Of a DNA stretch of 64,000 nucleotides, positions 43,912-52,295 are shown piece after piece; within the stretch, counting starts at the first letter, position 1, and every line of letters starts with the position of its first letter. The notes below the pieces were generated by a model. The model was not told the DNA's origin and made no database searches. It saw only the letters and a list, made by a program, of their open reading frames with translations. Source of the DNA: Sarcina sp034439435. GTDB taxonomy: Bacteria > Bacillota > Clostridia > Clostridiales > Clostridiaceae. Both the position numbers and the translations under genes were made by a program. Location: assembly GCF_034439435.1 (NCBI RefSeq), contig NZ_JAPCKJ010000004.1:62001-126000 (forward strand). Direction: 5' to 3'.

Positions 43912-44631
43912 TTAATTACAAATTCCCATTAAATAATATTTAAGTTTAGAATCTATACCATTCCAATTTTCATCTATTACTTCTTTTCTTGGTTCTATGG
44001 CTTCTACTTTTACATCAATAATTAGCTTCTTATCTTTATATCTAGCTAATTCCTCATTACTCATTTTTTCTGTGTTTAGTTTTACAGAACTTAAAAATTC
44101 TTTTGTGTAATTATCTTTTAAAGTGCCATCACTATTTTTAAGTAAAGAATCATTGTATCTTTCTTCTGGCGTAATTTTTTCACTTATCTCTTTTGAAATT
44201 TCCTTATCTGTAGCATGTGGGAGCTTACTTGAATAATAATAATATCCATCATTTCCATATATCCAAAGATTATTATTATTATTTAAATCAGATAAGTTTA
44301 TTGTATTTTCTAAATTTAAAGTAAGTAAATTTGTATTTCCAGGCCATGGATTACCATTTTCATCTACCCACCTTGGTATTATACTTACTCTAACAAGTTC
44401 ATCATTTTTACCAGTATTCTCTACCTTAACATTTTTATTTATTTTTTCTCCATTAAAGGAATCTGGAGTTTCAAACTTTTCTGCAATTTTAGCATCAATA
44501 CTTCCAACTCCAAACTTATTAATTTTTTGATCTAAAGAAGTAAAATATTTTGCAAATACTGTAACTGAAAAAACACTAATAATAATAACTCCACAAATTA
44601 GAATCTTATATGTTTTTCTTATTATCTTCAT
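43912..44631 (-). CDS. SipW-dependent TasA-like minor fibre subunit
   Basis: A 239-aa secreted protein. The signal-like helix (about 5-25, ICGVIIISVFSVTVFA) is followed by KYFTSLDQKINKFGVGSIDAKI, the usual start of SipW-processed TasA/CalY-type proteins. KNVKVENTGKNDELVRVSIIPRW matches the major subunit segment VSVTNTATYDQLVRAKI. ATG 44631 lies seven bases after AGAGG and overlaps the upstream gene by 26 nt. It is probably an accessory or capping subunit of the fibre; this is inferred. Confidence 0.78.
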   Translation of the reverse strand: MKIIRKTYKILICGVIIISVFSVTVFAKYFTSLDQKINKFGVGSIDAKIAEKFETPDSFNGEKINKNVKVENTGKNDELVRVSIIPRWVDENGNPWPGNTNLLTLNLENTINLSDLNNNNNLWIYGNDGYYYYSSKLPHATDKEISKEISEKITPEERYNDSLLKNSDGTLKDNYTKEFLSSVKLNTEKMSNEELARYKDKKLIIDVKVEAIEPRKEVIDENWNGIDSKLKYYLMGICN

Positions 44632-45439
44632 GTTCATTCCTCTTTTTATTTATAAATTTAGCATCTTTTTTAAAATTAGAATTTATAATTAAAAGTGCTC
44701 CTAAACAAATCACAATTATTATAAAGTAATTAATGTATCCTCTATCCCCTGTATATGGGATAGAGTGTTTCTCTTCATTGTTGTTAGAAGCTTTACTAGA
44801 TGATGTCTTTGCCACCTCAATGCTATTATTTGATACTTTTTGTGTCTCATAACTATTTGCATAATCATTATCTTTAGAATATTTAGCTGTACTGTTATTA
44901 TCTGATTCATTTGGTTTATTTCTACTTCTTCCTCCATCTAATCTAACTGCTGTGAAAATCCAATCTACTTGACCTTTTTTGTTTTTGTACTCATTTCCCA
45001 TAGTCTTTCCTGGGAAACTAGCTACAGCATTAAGCGTCTTACTTTCTCCAGGATTTATAGTTCCTAAAAATATATTTTCTTCTAATCCATTTTCTCCGCT
45101 TACAGGTCCAGTGTATATGTTGCTTACATCGTAAGTTACTCTTAAATCCATCTTTTCTAACAAATCATATTTTTCCTTCTTTGTAACCCTACTAGCTTTC
45201 ATAAAAATTTTATATGGACTATCATAATTGTTTCTAAGAACAATATTTCTTTCTAATTTATCTCCTGGAAGAACATTATCAGACCACAAAAATGGTTCAT
45301 CTCCACTGATAAAAACTATACCTTTAGCATTTCCTTCTAATTCAACATTAGGGGTTGCAAATGTACTTGCAACCCCTGGTTTACACATTATAATCAAAAA
45401 TACTATGGTTAACAAAAAGGATTTTTTTAAATTCTTCAC
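44606..45439 (-). CDS. sortase-anchored surface protein with IPYTG motif
   Basis: A 277-aa protein with a signal peptide (ending about GVAS), a beta-rich domain (about 28-165; VELEGNAKGIVFISGDEP, LPGDKLERNIVLRNN) and a Ser/Asn/Lys linker. A C-terminal sorting signal follows: HSIPYTGD, a hydrophobic helix (YFIIIVICLGALLII) and a basic tail. GTG 45439 is chosen because AAGGGAG lies eight bases upstream. It could serve as the wall anchor of the fibre. The motif is nearer to LPXTG than to the NPQTN used by many class B sortases, so the divergent srtB may not be its enzyme. Confidence 0.78.
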   Translation of the reverse strand: MKNLKKSFLLTIVFLIIMCKPGVASTFATPNVELEGNAKGIVFISGDEPFLWSDNVLPGDKLERNIVLRNNYDSPYKIFMKASRVTKKEKYDLLEKMDLRVTYDVSNIYTGPVSGENGLEENIFLGTINPGESKTLNAVASFPGKTMGNEYKNKKGQVDWIFTAVRLDGGRSRNKPNESDNNSTAKYSKDNDYANSYETQKVSNNSIEVAKTSSSKASNNNEEKHSIPYTGDRGYINYFIIIVICLGALLIINSNFKKDAKFINKKRNEHEDNKKNI

Positions 45440-45471
45440 CCTTTTCACTCCCTTGTATTACTGTAAATTTT

Positions 45472-46203
45472 CTATTTATTAGAATTTTCTTGATTGCCTA
45501 AATCTACAATTGAAGTTGGTGCTGTTTTCCATGAGTCTTTTGCTGCTCCATTTGATGCTTGTACAGCTTCTGAATCAATAGTTACATCAAATTTTAATCC
45601 TTTATATTCATTTGGAGTGTTTGGTGATAATGTTACACTTTCTAGTAAGTTTCCAGTATTAGTGTTTGGTGCTAAGACACCATTATAGTAATAATATCCA
45701 CCATCAGCTCCTAAGTTAGCATCTGTTTCTTGTATCCATTTTCCTTGTTCTGGACTTGATGAATCAGTTAATCTATTGCCATCAGCATCGTTTTTAAAGT
45801 TCAAAACTATGTAATCTGTATTTAATGCTTCTTCTGTAGCTCCTTCAGTATTTGCAGGAACTATTTGTCCATCTTTAGTCCAAATACTAGTTACTACATT
45901 TCCATTAGAATCTTTCCACTCTTTTGTTATTTTTGCTCTAACTAATTGATCATATGTAGCTGTATTAGTTACACTTACTTGTTTTGTTACATTATCCCCT
46001 GGTAATGTATTATCAGCTTTTGTTCTATCGAAGTTTTCATGTATTTTTATACCTGAATTTGGATCATTAGGATTATCAGTACTTGCTGTTGCAAATGGGT
46101 TTGTTACAGAATCACTTGATGTAAACCATGCTAAAGATCCTCCTATACTTCCGACTGCTAAAACACCTGCTATGCAAAGTCCTATAATTTTTTTCTTACT
46201 CAA
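45472..46203 (-). CDS. bsaA: SipW-dependent TasA/BsaA-like major fibre subunit
   Basis: A 243-aa protein. It has the KKIIGLCIAGVLAVGSIGGSLAWFTSSDSVTNPF start typical of SipW substrates, then a TasA-like beta-sandwich with VTKQVSVTNTATYDQLVRAKITKEW and GYYYYNGVLAPNTNTGNLLESVTL. TTG start at 46203, nine bases after AGGAGG. It sits directly after sipW, like TasA or CalY with SipW. The arrangement resembles the C. perfringens BsaA matrix-fibre locus from memory; the symbol is given on that basis and not checked by alignment. Confidence 0.8.
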   Translation of the reverse strand: MSKKKIIGLCIAGVLAVGSIGGSLAWFTSSDSVTNPFATASTDNPNDPNSGIKIHENFDRTKADNTLPGDNVTKQVSVTNTATYDQLVRAKITKEWKDSNGNVVTSIWTKDGQIVPANTEGATEEALNTDYIVLNFKNDADGNRLTDSSSPEQGKWIQETDANLGADGGYYYYNGVLAPNTNTGNLLESVTLSPNTPNEYKGLKFDVTIDSEAVQASNGAAKDSWKTAPTSIVDLGNQENSNK

Positions 46204-46253
46204 TTCAAATTACCTCCTAAATTCAACAATTATTTATATTATTCTTATTAAAA

Positions 46254-46781
46254 CTAAACTAACTTTTTCCCCCTTGTGTATCTATTAGATATGAATCCAA
46301 CTAAGAGAATAATTAGTAGTAAACTACCTATAAATATCACTTTATTATTTTGAATACTTCTTAATATTCCACCTAAATAAGGAATCTGAAACATTACTTT
46401 TCCAACAAGTAAACTTCCTTCTAAAGGCATTGGATCTTGAGTATTATTAGCATCACCTTTAGTAATAAACTCAATATTTCCATTATTATTTATTATTTTT
46501 ATAGCCCTATGAGTTGTTATATTATTAGTAATATCACTTTTAAAGGTTATTACATCATTTTCTTTTATATTATTTGGTGAAGTTTCTTTTACAACTACTA
46601 AACTTCCTGGCTTTATGGTTGGACTCATACTTCCAGTTAAAATATCATATACTCTATAACCGCCTATACTAACTCCAGAATTGCTTTTTTTAGCAACAAA
46701 ACCTAAAAGTAAAAACGCTATAAGTATGCCTAAAAAACCATAAAACAAAATATTATAGAAAATCTTTATACCATTTTTCAT
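46254..46781 (-). CDS. sipW: signal peptidase I, SipW (ER-type)
   Basis: A 175-aa membrane protease with helices near both ends (about 8-30 and 150-168). The nucleophile S51 lies in DILTGSMSPTIKPGSLVVV, and H91 in NITTHRAIKI takes the place of lysine, as in ER-type Ser-His peptidases such as SipW. GDANNTQDPMPLEGSLLVGKV is the conserved C-terminal box. It is the first gene of the fibre operon and should process the AWF/KYF-type precursors encoded downstream. ATG 46781 has AAGGA upstream. Confidence 0.92.
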   Translation of the reverse strand: MKNGIKIFYNILFYGFLGILIAFLLLGFVAKKSNSGVSIGGYRVYDILTGSMSPTIKPGSLVVVKETSPNNIKENDVITFKSDITNNITTHRAIKIINNNGNIEFITKGDANNTQDPMPLEGSLLVGKVMFQIPYLGGILRSIQNNKVIFIGSLLLIILLVGFISNRYTRGKKLV

Positions 46782-46841
46782 AAACTGTTCCTTTTCACCC
46801 TTATAAGTTATTAAGCTTTTTAATTTCTAGCTTGCAAATTA

Positions 46842-46909
46842 TTTATAACACCATAAATAATTTGCCTCAATAAATATGGCGTGAATTACATTTTTTATTA
46901 CGTAAATGT
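46842..46909 (-). promoter_or_regulatory. sipW operon promoter with 21-bp-spaced repeats (candidate LytTR site)
   Basis: On the minus strand ATTTACGT (about 46907-46900) and ATTCACGC (about 46886-46879) are 21 bp apart. Eight bases later comes TTGAGG (46870-46865), 17 bp, then TATAAA (46847-46842). Repeat spacing, the 8-bp gap and the weak -35 all match the promoter at 42050-42117. Confidence 0.65.
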
Positions 46910-46973
46910 GAATTTTTAAACATATAAATCTATTGTTGTATTCATAAATAAATTGGTGTAATATTGAAACTAT

Positions 46974-47001
46974 CGTGGTTTTTTTAGAATAGTAAAAACC
47001 A
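46974..47001. other. short hairpin in sipW/srtB intergenic region
   Basis: GTGGTTTTT and AAAAACCAC form a 9-bp inverted repeat around a short loop. It has no obvious terminator tail and lies between the sipW promoter and repeat copy G. Role unknown. Confidence 0.4.
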
Positions 47002-47110
47002 CTAAAGCACAAATATAATTAACTTTTTGTTTTAAATTAATACATATATATACTTTTTGATTATATTGTTTAATTACTAATAAACTTTCAAAACAAATTT
47101 ATATAAAAAT

Positions 47111-47289
47111 GGTTGTTTTAAACTAATGTTGCTTTTTAGATAGAATGTAATACCATATTAATAAAAATATAGTATTGTATTTTCTAATAGCTAGAAACTC
47201 TAAGATTTCAGTTTACTAAAACGGTCCTTAAGACTTTCTACAATTTAGATAAATCCGACTAAAAATCAACACTCGTCTAAAACATAGCC
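47111..47289. repeat. MITE-like element, copy G
   Basis: About 180 bp. The left end has GGTTGTTTTAAACTAATG and TTGCTTTTTAGATAGAATG, and the right end has GACTAAAAATCAACACTCG and TCTAAAACATAGCC. The interior is more diverged than copies A, B and F. It lies just before the srtB ribosome site. Confidence 0.7.
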
Positions 47290-47324
47290 ATAAAAAAACA
47301 AGTTATTATTTAGAGGTGAATATA

Positions 47325-48071
47325 ATGAAAAACTCAAGAAGAAGTAAAAAAATTATAAGCTTAGTTTTAATAGTTATAATTTTCTTTTGTGCTCTACAAA
47401 TATATCAAAGGCGCTTAGGATATTATACTGACTCAAATAATTATGAAAGCTTAAGAACTCTTTCTCCTCTATCTGATTCTGCTACTAATACAGACCCAGA
47501 AGAATCTGAGAAAGATGCTAAAAATGAAAAGAACTTAAAAGATATAAATCCAGACTATAAATTTTGGATAAAAGTTGATGGAACAAACATAGATTTTCCA
47601 GTAGTTCAAGGAGAAGATAATAATTTTTATCTACACCGTAACTTTAACAAAGAAAAGAGCTTTTCTGGTTCAATATTTGTTGACTCAGAAAATGATTTAA
47701 ATAATGATACTAATATTGTTATTTATGGTCATAATATGAGAAATGATACTATGTTTGCCCAAATGAAGCATTTTAAGAATGAAAATTTCTTTAATACAAA
47801 TAAATATATAACTCTTTATAGAGATGGTAAGAAATTAAATTTTGAAATTTTCTCAGTTTATTTAAGTAATGCTAAGGATTTAGAATCTCAAATAAAATTA
47901 AACTTCCCAAATGAAGCATCCTATGAAGCATATTTAAAAGAACAAGTCGATAAATCACTCTTTAAAAGAGCAGATATGGATTTAAAACCAGATAATAAGA
48001 TATTAACTCTAGTTACTTGTGGATATGAATTTGATGATGCTAGAATAGTGGTGGTAGCAAAAGAAGTTTAA
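47325..48071 (+). CDS. srtB: class B sortase
   Basis: A 248-aa transpeptidase with an N-terminal anchor helix (about 10-27) and a linker. The catalytic domain (about 75-248) has NPDYKFWIKVDGTNIDFPVVQGEDN, the histidine in NIVIYGHNMRNDTMF, the cysteine in LTLVTCGYEF and the arginine in DARIVVVAKEV. The long helix between the histidine and cysteine strands (EASYEAYLKEQVDKSLFKRAD) is the class B mark. ATG 47325 follows AGAGGTGA. Divergent from the fibre operon, and probably the transpeptidase for one of its proteins. Confidence 0.88.
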   Translation: MKNSRRSKKIISLVLIVIIFFCALQIYQRRLGYYTDSNNYESLRTLSPLSDSATNTDPEESEKDAKNEKNLKDINPDYKFWIKVDGTNIDFPVVQGEDNNFYLHRNFNKEKSFSGSIFVDSENDLNNDTNIVIYGHNMRNDTMFAQMKHFKNENFFNTNKYITLYRDGKKLNFEIFSVYLSNAKDLESQIKLNFPNEASYEAYLKEQVDKSLFKRADMDLKPDNKILTLVTCGYEFDDARIVVVAKEV

Positions 48072-48089
48072 AATAGAGATAAAAATAAA

Positions 48090-48128
48090 ATGCATGATTA
48101 CAAGCTAAACTTAAGTAATCATGCATTC
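48090..48128 (+). terminator. bidirectional terminator between srtB and alpha-galactosidase gene
   Basis: Perfect 13-bp arms AATGCATGATTAC (48090-48102) and 48116-48128, followed by CTTTTATT. An A-rich left side lets it serve the convergent gene as well. Confidence 0.85.
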
Positions 48129-48138
48129 TTTTATTAAA

Positions 48139-50331
48139 TTACTTTTCTACTTTTTTTAATCTCCAAAGTTTTGAAACATAGTCTCCATTAAGTTCTGGAA
48201 TATTTAAACCTATATACATAAGCTCATCTCCACCAAGAGTTAAATTTTCTCCTATAATTTCATACTCTGAATCTTTATCTAATGCTGTAAGTTTTAAATT
48301 TTTAAATGTCTCATTAACAAGAGCTAATTGTCTAACATAACTTACTACAATCTCTTTCTTGTCCTCTGAAGTTATCATCCAAGCTACTTCATTGCTATTA
48401 AAAGGGCTTTTTAATCTATAAAGAGTACCAAATTGAACAGTTTCTCTAATTTCTTTATAAAGACTTATTTGCTCTTTTAACTCTTCTCTTTCTTCTTCGC
48501 TTAACTTAGTAATATCAAGCTCATATCCAAAATTACCTGCCATAGCAGAAATTCCTCTAGTTTCAAGAGGCGTTACTCTACCAGATTGATGATTAGGTAC
48601 GGCTGAAACATGACAACTCATAGAAATTGGTGGATAGACCATAGATGTTCCAAACTGTATTTTAAGTCTTTCTATGGCATCAGTATCATCACTTGTCCAA
48701 GTTTGAGGCATATAATAAAGTATTCCTGGATCAAATCTTCCTCCACCACCAGAGCAACTCTCAAATAATATATTAGGGAACCTACTTGTTATCTCTTCCA
48801 TAACTGTATATAACCCTAAGATGTATCTATGAGCTGTTTCTCTTTGTCTATCTGGAGATAAACCTAAAGAACAGACTTCAGTCATATTTCTATTCATATC
48901 CCACTTAACATAAGATATATTAGCACTTTCAAGTACATTACTAACAGACTCTATTATATAATCACAAACTTCTTTTCTTGATAAATCTAGAATTAACTGT
49001 TTTCTTGCTTGAGATCTAGCCCTTCCTGGAATATGAATACACCAATCTGGATGATTCTCATAAAGTTTACTAATAGGTGAAATCATCTCTGGTTCAAACC
49101 ATAATCCAAATCCTAATCCCATATCATTTATATCCTTAGCTAACTTACCAAGTCCACCTTTTAATTTATCTTCATTAACAAACCAATCTCCTAAGGAACT
49201 TCTATCATCATTTCTGTTTCCAAACCATCCATCATCAAGAACAAAAAGTTCCATTCCTAGTTCTGAAGCCTCTTTGGCGATTTCCTTTATTTTCACTTCA
49301 TTAAAGTCAAAATAAGTAGCTTCCCAGTTATTTATAAGTATAGGTCTTACCTTATCTCTATACTCTCCTCTCGCTAATCTTTCTCTATAAAGCTTATGGT
49401 AAATTTGAGACATTCCATTTAAACCATTTGGAGAATAAACTAAAACAACCTCTGGAGCTTGAAATTCCTCTTTAGAATCAAGTAACCATTTGAAATCAAA
49501 AGGATTTATTCCTATTTGAGCTCTTGCATTTCTATACATATCAACTTCCAAATTAGCTAAGAAATTTCCACTATAGACTAAGCTAAATCCATAAACATCT
49601 CCATTCTCTTCATTAGCCTCTTTTCTACATAAAGCCATGAAAGGATTTTGAGCATGACTACTTGCTCCTCTTCTACTCTCAACAGCTTGACTTCCACTTC
49701 TTAGAGGTGTTCTAACAATATGTCTTTCTCTTCCCCATGCCCCTGAAAGTTGAATAAAATCAAATTGATCATCCTTAAAATCTACATTAGCACTTAAAAC
49801 TCTCTCTATATTTATTTTTTCATTACTATTATTTACTATCTTTAAACTTCTTGTAATAGCATCAAAATCTTTAAAAACATTATATGTTAAAATAACTTCT
49901 AGATTTTTTAGAGAATCTACTAGGGTTATTTCTAGTGATGTAGCCTCTTCTTTATTTTCAATATATACAGCTGGTAATCCTGCAAGATTGTGTTTCCCAT
50001 TGTAAATTCTATGAGACTTATATCTTAAATCAGTAGCTGATGTGCCATCTTCATATTGAAACTCTAAGGCTGGACTTCTTAAATCAGTCGCTCCAAAAGT
50101 TGGACACTCCTGTGGAACTAATTCCAATTGAAAGCCTTCTATATTATCTGTATCGGCTAAAAAACTTCCAAAACATCTTTTTCTAAAAAAATATTCTAAG
50201 TTATCGGTCTTTAGCTTTCTTCCCCAATATAAGTGACTTACATGTCCTGTTTCCAAGATTTTAAAAACATAACTTGTATTCTTTGTCTTTAAATGAAAGG
50301 TTTTAAAATTCTCATTATAATTTATACTCAT
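48139..50331 (-). CDS. alpha-galactosidase, GH36
   Basis: A 730-aa cytoplasmic glycosidase cleaving terminal alpha-galactose from raffinose-type sugars. An N-terminal beta-supersandwich (about 1-320) precedes the barrel, with LDDGWFGNRNDD and LWFEPEMISP. The nucleophile D478 is in YVKWDMNRNMTE, and the acid/base is probably D548 in QTWTSDDTDAIER, following SCSGGGGRFD. No signal peptide. Monocistronic, without an adjacent sugar transporter, so uptake must be encoded elsewhere. ATG 50331; the ribosome site is weak. Confidence 0.92.
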   Translation of the reverse strand: MSINYNENFKTFHLKTKNTSYVFKILETGHVSHLYWGRKLKTDNLEYFFRKRCFGSFLADTDNIEGFQLELVPQECPTFGATDLRSPALEFQYEDGTSATDLRYKSHRIYNGKHNLAGLPAVYIENKEEATSLEITLVDSLKNLEVILTYNVFKDFDAITRSLKIVNNSNEKINIERVLSANVDFKDDQFDFIQLSGAWGRERHIVRTPLRSGSQAVESRRGASSHAQNPFMALCRKEANEENGDVYGFSLVYSGNFLANLEVDMYRNARAQIGINPFDFKWLLDSKEEFQAPEVVLVYSPNGLNGMSQIYHKLYRERLARGEYRDKVRPILINNWEATYFDFNEVKIKEIAKEASELGMELFVLDDGWFGNRNDDRSSLGDWFVNEDKLKGGLGKLAKDINDMGLGFGLWFEPEMISPISKLYENHPDWCIHIPGRARSQARKQLILDLSRKEVCDYIIESVSNVLESANISYVKWDMNRNMTEVCSLGLSPDRQRETAHRYILGLYTVMEEITSRFPNILFESCSGGGGRFDPGILYYMPQTWTSDDTDAIERLKIQFGTSMVYPPISMSCHVSAVPNHQSGRVTPLETRGISAMAGNFGYELDITKLSEEEREELKEQISLYKEIRETVQFGTLYRLKSPFNSNEVAWMITSEDKKEIVVSYVRQLALVNETFKNLKLTALDKDSEYEIIGENLTLGGDELMYIGLNIPELNGDYVSKLWRLKKVEK

Positions 50332-50396
50332 AATCCACTTAGAGCTATATAAGCTTCTTGAATAAAGCCTTACTAACTCTTCCCCCTATTTATACT

Positions 50397-50445
50397 ATTT
50401 TTTAGATGAATATTGATTTTTAGATATATGTATTTACAGTTATTT
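50397..50445. repeat. MITE-like element, copy H (end fragment)
   Basis: TTTTAGATGAATATTGATTTTTAGATATA resembles the left end of the family (split here as TTTTAGATGAATATTG and ATTTTTAGATATATG). Only about 45 bp is recognisable. Confidence 0.45.
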
Positions 50446-50557
50446 ATATCTTTATCAAACCAACATACTAATTTTATCCTTCAATAGAATTATATAGAGA
50501 ATTTCATTAAAATTAAATATATAAAAGTATTTTCTTATCTAAAATAAAAACAATAAA

Positions 50558-50587
50558 AAAAGTTCTACTTTTTTAAGTAGAACTTTT
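50558..50587 (-). terminator. tRNA-fMet copy 1 terminator
   Basis: Arms AAAAGTTCTACTT (50558-50570) and 50575-50587 with a T4 loop, directly after the tRNA 3' end. The A run on the left gives Ts on the minus strand. Confidence 0.88.
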
Positions 50588-50589
50588 TA

Positions 50590-50665
<76 letters not shown>

Positions 50666-50694
50666 TCATTAAATTGTCTCGTTGACATGTACTA

Positions 50695-50723
50695 AGTATA
50701 TTCCTAATTCTTTAAGAAGTCAA
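50695..50723 (-). promoter_or_regulatory. tRNA-fMet copy 1 promoter
   Basis: TTGACT (50723-50718), 17 bp, TATACT (50700-50695), about 30 bases before the mature 5' end. Confidence 0.8.
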
Positions 50724-50947
50724 AGGTTATTTTCCAAAGAATATATTTAAACTTAACTTAAACTACTTATAAGTTAGTCATAGCCTCAACACCTTAATAA
50801 AAACTTTTTTTATTTCAAGTTATTTTCAGAGGATTTTTACTCTTTAGTTGAGGTTTTATCTACAAATATTAACTTAGGCTTTTCTTAGAGTTAATATTAC
50901 TACTTAATATATAAATGCATTTTCTTATCTAAAATAAAAACAATAAA

Positions 50948-50977
50948 AAAAGTTCTACTTTTTTAAGTAGAACTTTT
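50948..50977 (-). terminator. tRNA-fMet copy 2 terminator
   Basis: Identical to the copy 1 terminator, offset 390 bp. Confidence 0.88.
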
Positions 50978-50979
50978 TA

Positions 50980-51055
<76 letters not shown>

Positions 51056-51084
51056 TCATTAAATTGTCTCGTTGACATGTACTA

Positions 51085-51113
51085 AGTATATTCCTAATTC
51101 TTTAAGAAGTCAA
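51085..51113 (-). promoter_or_regulatory. tRNA-fMet copy 2 promoter
   Basis: TTGACT (51113-51108), 17 bp, TATACT (51090-51085), the same as for copy 1. Confidence 0.8.
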
Positions 51114-51311
51114 AGGTTATTTTCCAAAGAATATATTTTAACTTAACTCAAACTACTTATAAGCTAGTCATAACCTCAATGCCTTAATAAAAACTTTTTT
51201 TATTTCAAGTTATTTTTAGAGAATTTTTACTCTTTAGTTGAGGTTTTATTTTCAAATATTAACTTACGCTTTTCTTCAAGTTAACATTACTACTTAGATA
51301 ATCCTTTTCAC

Positions 51312-52004
51312 TTAAAACTTGCATATATTTCTTGATTTAACTGTTATATTAATAAATAAATTATAAATATAATATCCCCAAATTCCACTTAAAGTATTAC
51401 ATATAAGATCATTAATTTCAAAGAATCTTTTTGTATTAGGAAAAACTAAAGATAAAACCACTTGAGAGCTTTCTATGAATAAGGCTATTAAAAAACATAC
51501 TTTTAATATAGTTTTTATTGATGGTATATAAGAATTTTCTCTTATTCCCTCTTTATTTCTTCTTTCAAAGCTTTCTAAAAGTTTATTTATCCTTTTTATT
51601 ATCCTTTTTCCTAAGGTTAATTTTTCTTCATCTATACTATAAAAATAACAAATGAAAAATGCCATTGGGCTTAGTACTATTAAATTGCCAGTTAATTGAT
51701 ATATTACACCTGAAAGCCCTACATCAAGATATATTTGCTTTATGCTCCAAATTGGTCTAAGCCATATTTCTGGTGGACTATAAACGATGTGGTTTCCCCA
51801 AGCAATAGTTAGTGGGAAATAAACTCTTGAAATTACGCCAATTATGTAAATACAAAATAAATCAAACATAAATTCTTCACTAGAATATATGCTTTTATAA
51901 ATATGTTCTTTTTTAATTATTCCTTTGATTTTAATTGCCACTCTGAAGAAGCAAAAAAATAAAATACCCCATATTAAAAATGTATTTTGAGAAATAATAA
52001 CCAT
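51312..52004 (-). CDS. VanZ family membrane protein
   Basis: A 230-aa protein with about five helices. Family features include LTGNLIVLSPMAFFICYF in the third helix region and ALFIESSQVVLSLVFPNTKRFFEINDLICNTLSGIWGYYIY near the end (the ExxQ...R..DxxDxxxNxxG-like block). ATG 52004 lies five bases after AGGAG; an ATG nine codons earlier lacks a site. VanZ homologues are linked to glycopeptide tolerance, but most are of unknown role. No other van gene is adjacent. Confidence 0.82.
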   Translation of the reverse strand: MVIISQNTFLIWGILFFCFFRVAIKIKGIIKKEHIYKSIYSSEEFMFDLFCIYIIGVISRVYFPLTIAWGNHIVYSPPEIWLRPIWSIKQIYLDVGLSGVIYQLTGNLIVLSPMAFFICYFYSIDEEKLTLGKRIIKRINKLLESFERRNKEGIRENSYIPSIKTILKVCFLIALFIESSQVVLSLVFPNTKRFFEINDLICNTLSGIWGYYIYNLFINITVKSRNICKF

Positions 52005-52210
52005 AAATTCTCCTATCTTAGTATATTCCATACTGCTATAAATAAATTTTAAATATCATCTGTTAATTATAACCATATATTTAAAATTATAGTCAACCCT
52101 TATTACATTTTATTAATCTTTCTCTTTATAATCTTAATTTGTGCTTTAAAATAAAGCTTAAATTTAAAATATTATAAATTATTTATATAGTTAAAAATCT
52201 AAGTTTTAAT

Positions 52211-52242
52211 AAAAAAAGCTCTGTAAATGCACAGAGCTTTTT
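52211..52242 (-). terminator. terminator of galU
   Basis: 12-bp arms AAAAAGCTCTGT (52213-52224) and 52231-52242 with a six-base loop. As on the left give Ts on the minus strand. Confidence 0.88.
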
Positions 52243-52295
52243 CATTAAAGATTTATATTTTATTATTTCGAACTTTTGATACAACCTATTCTTAA

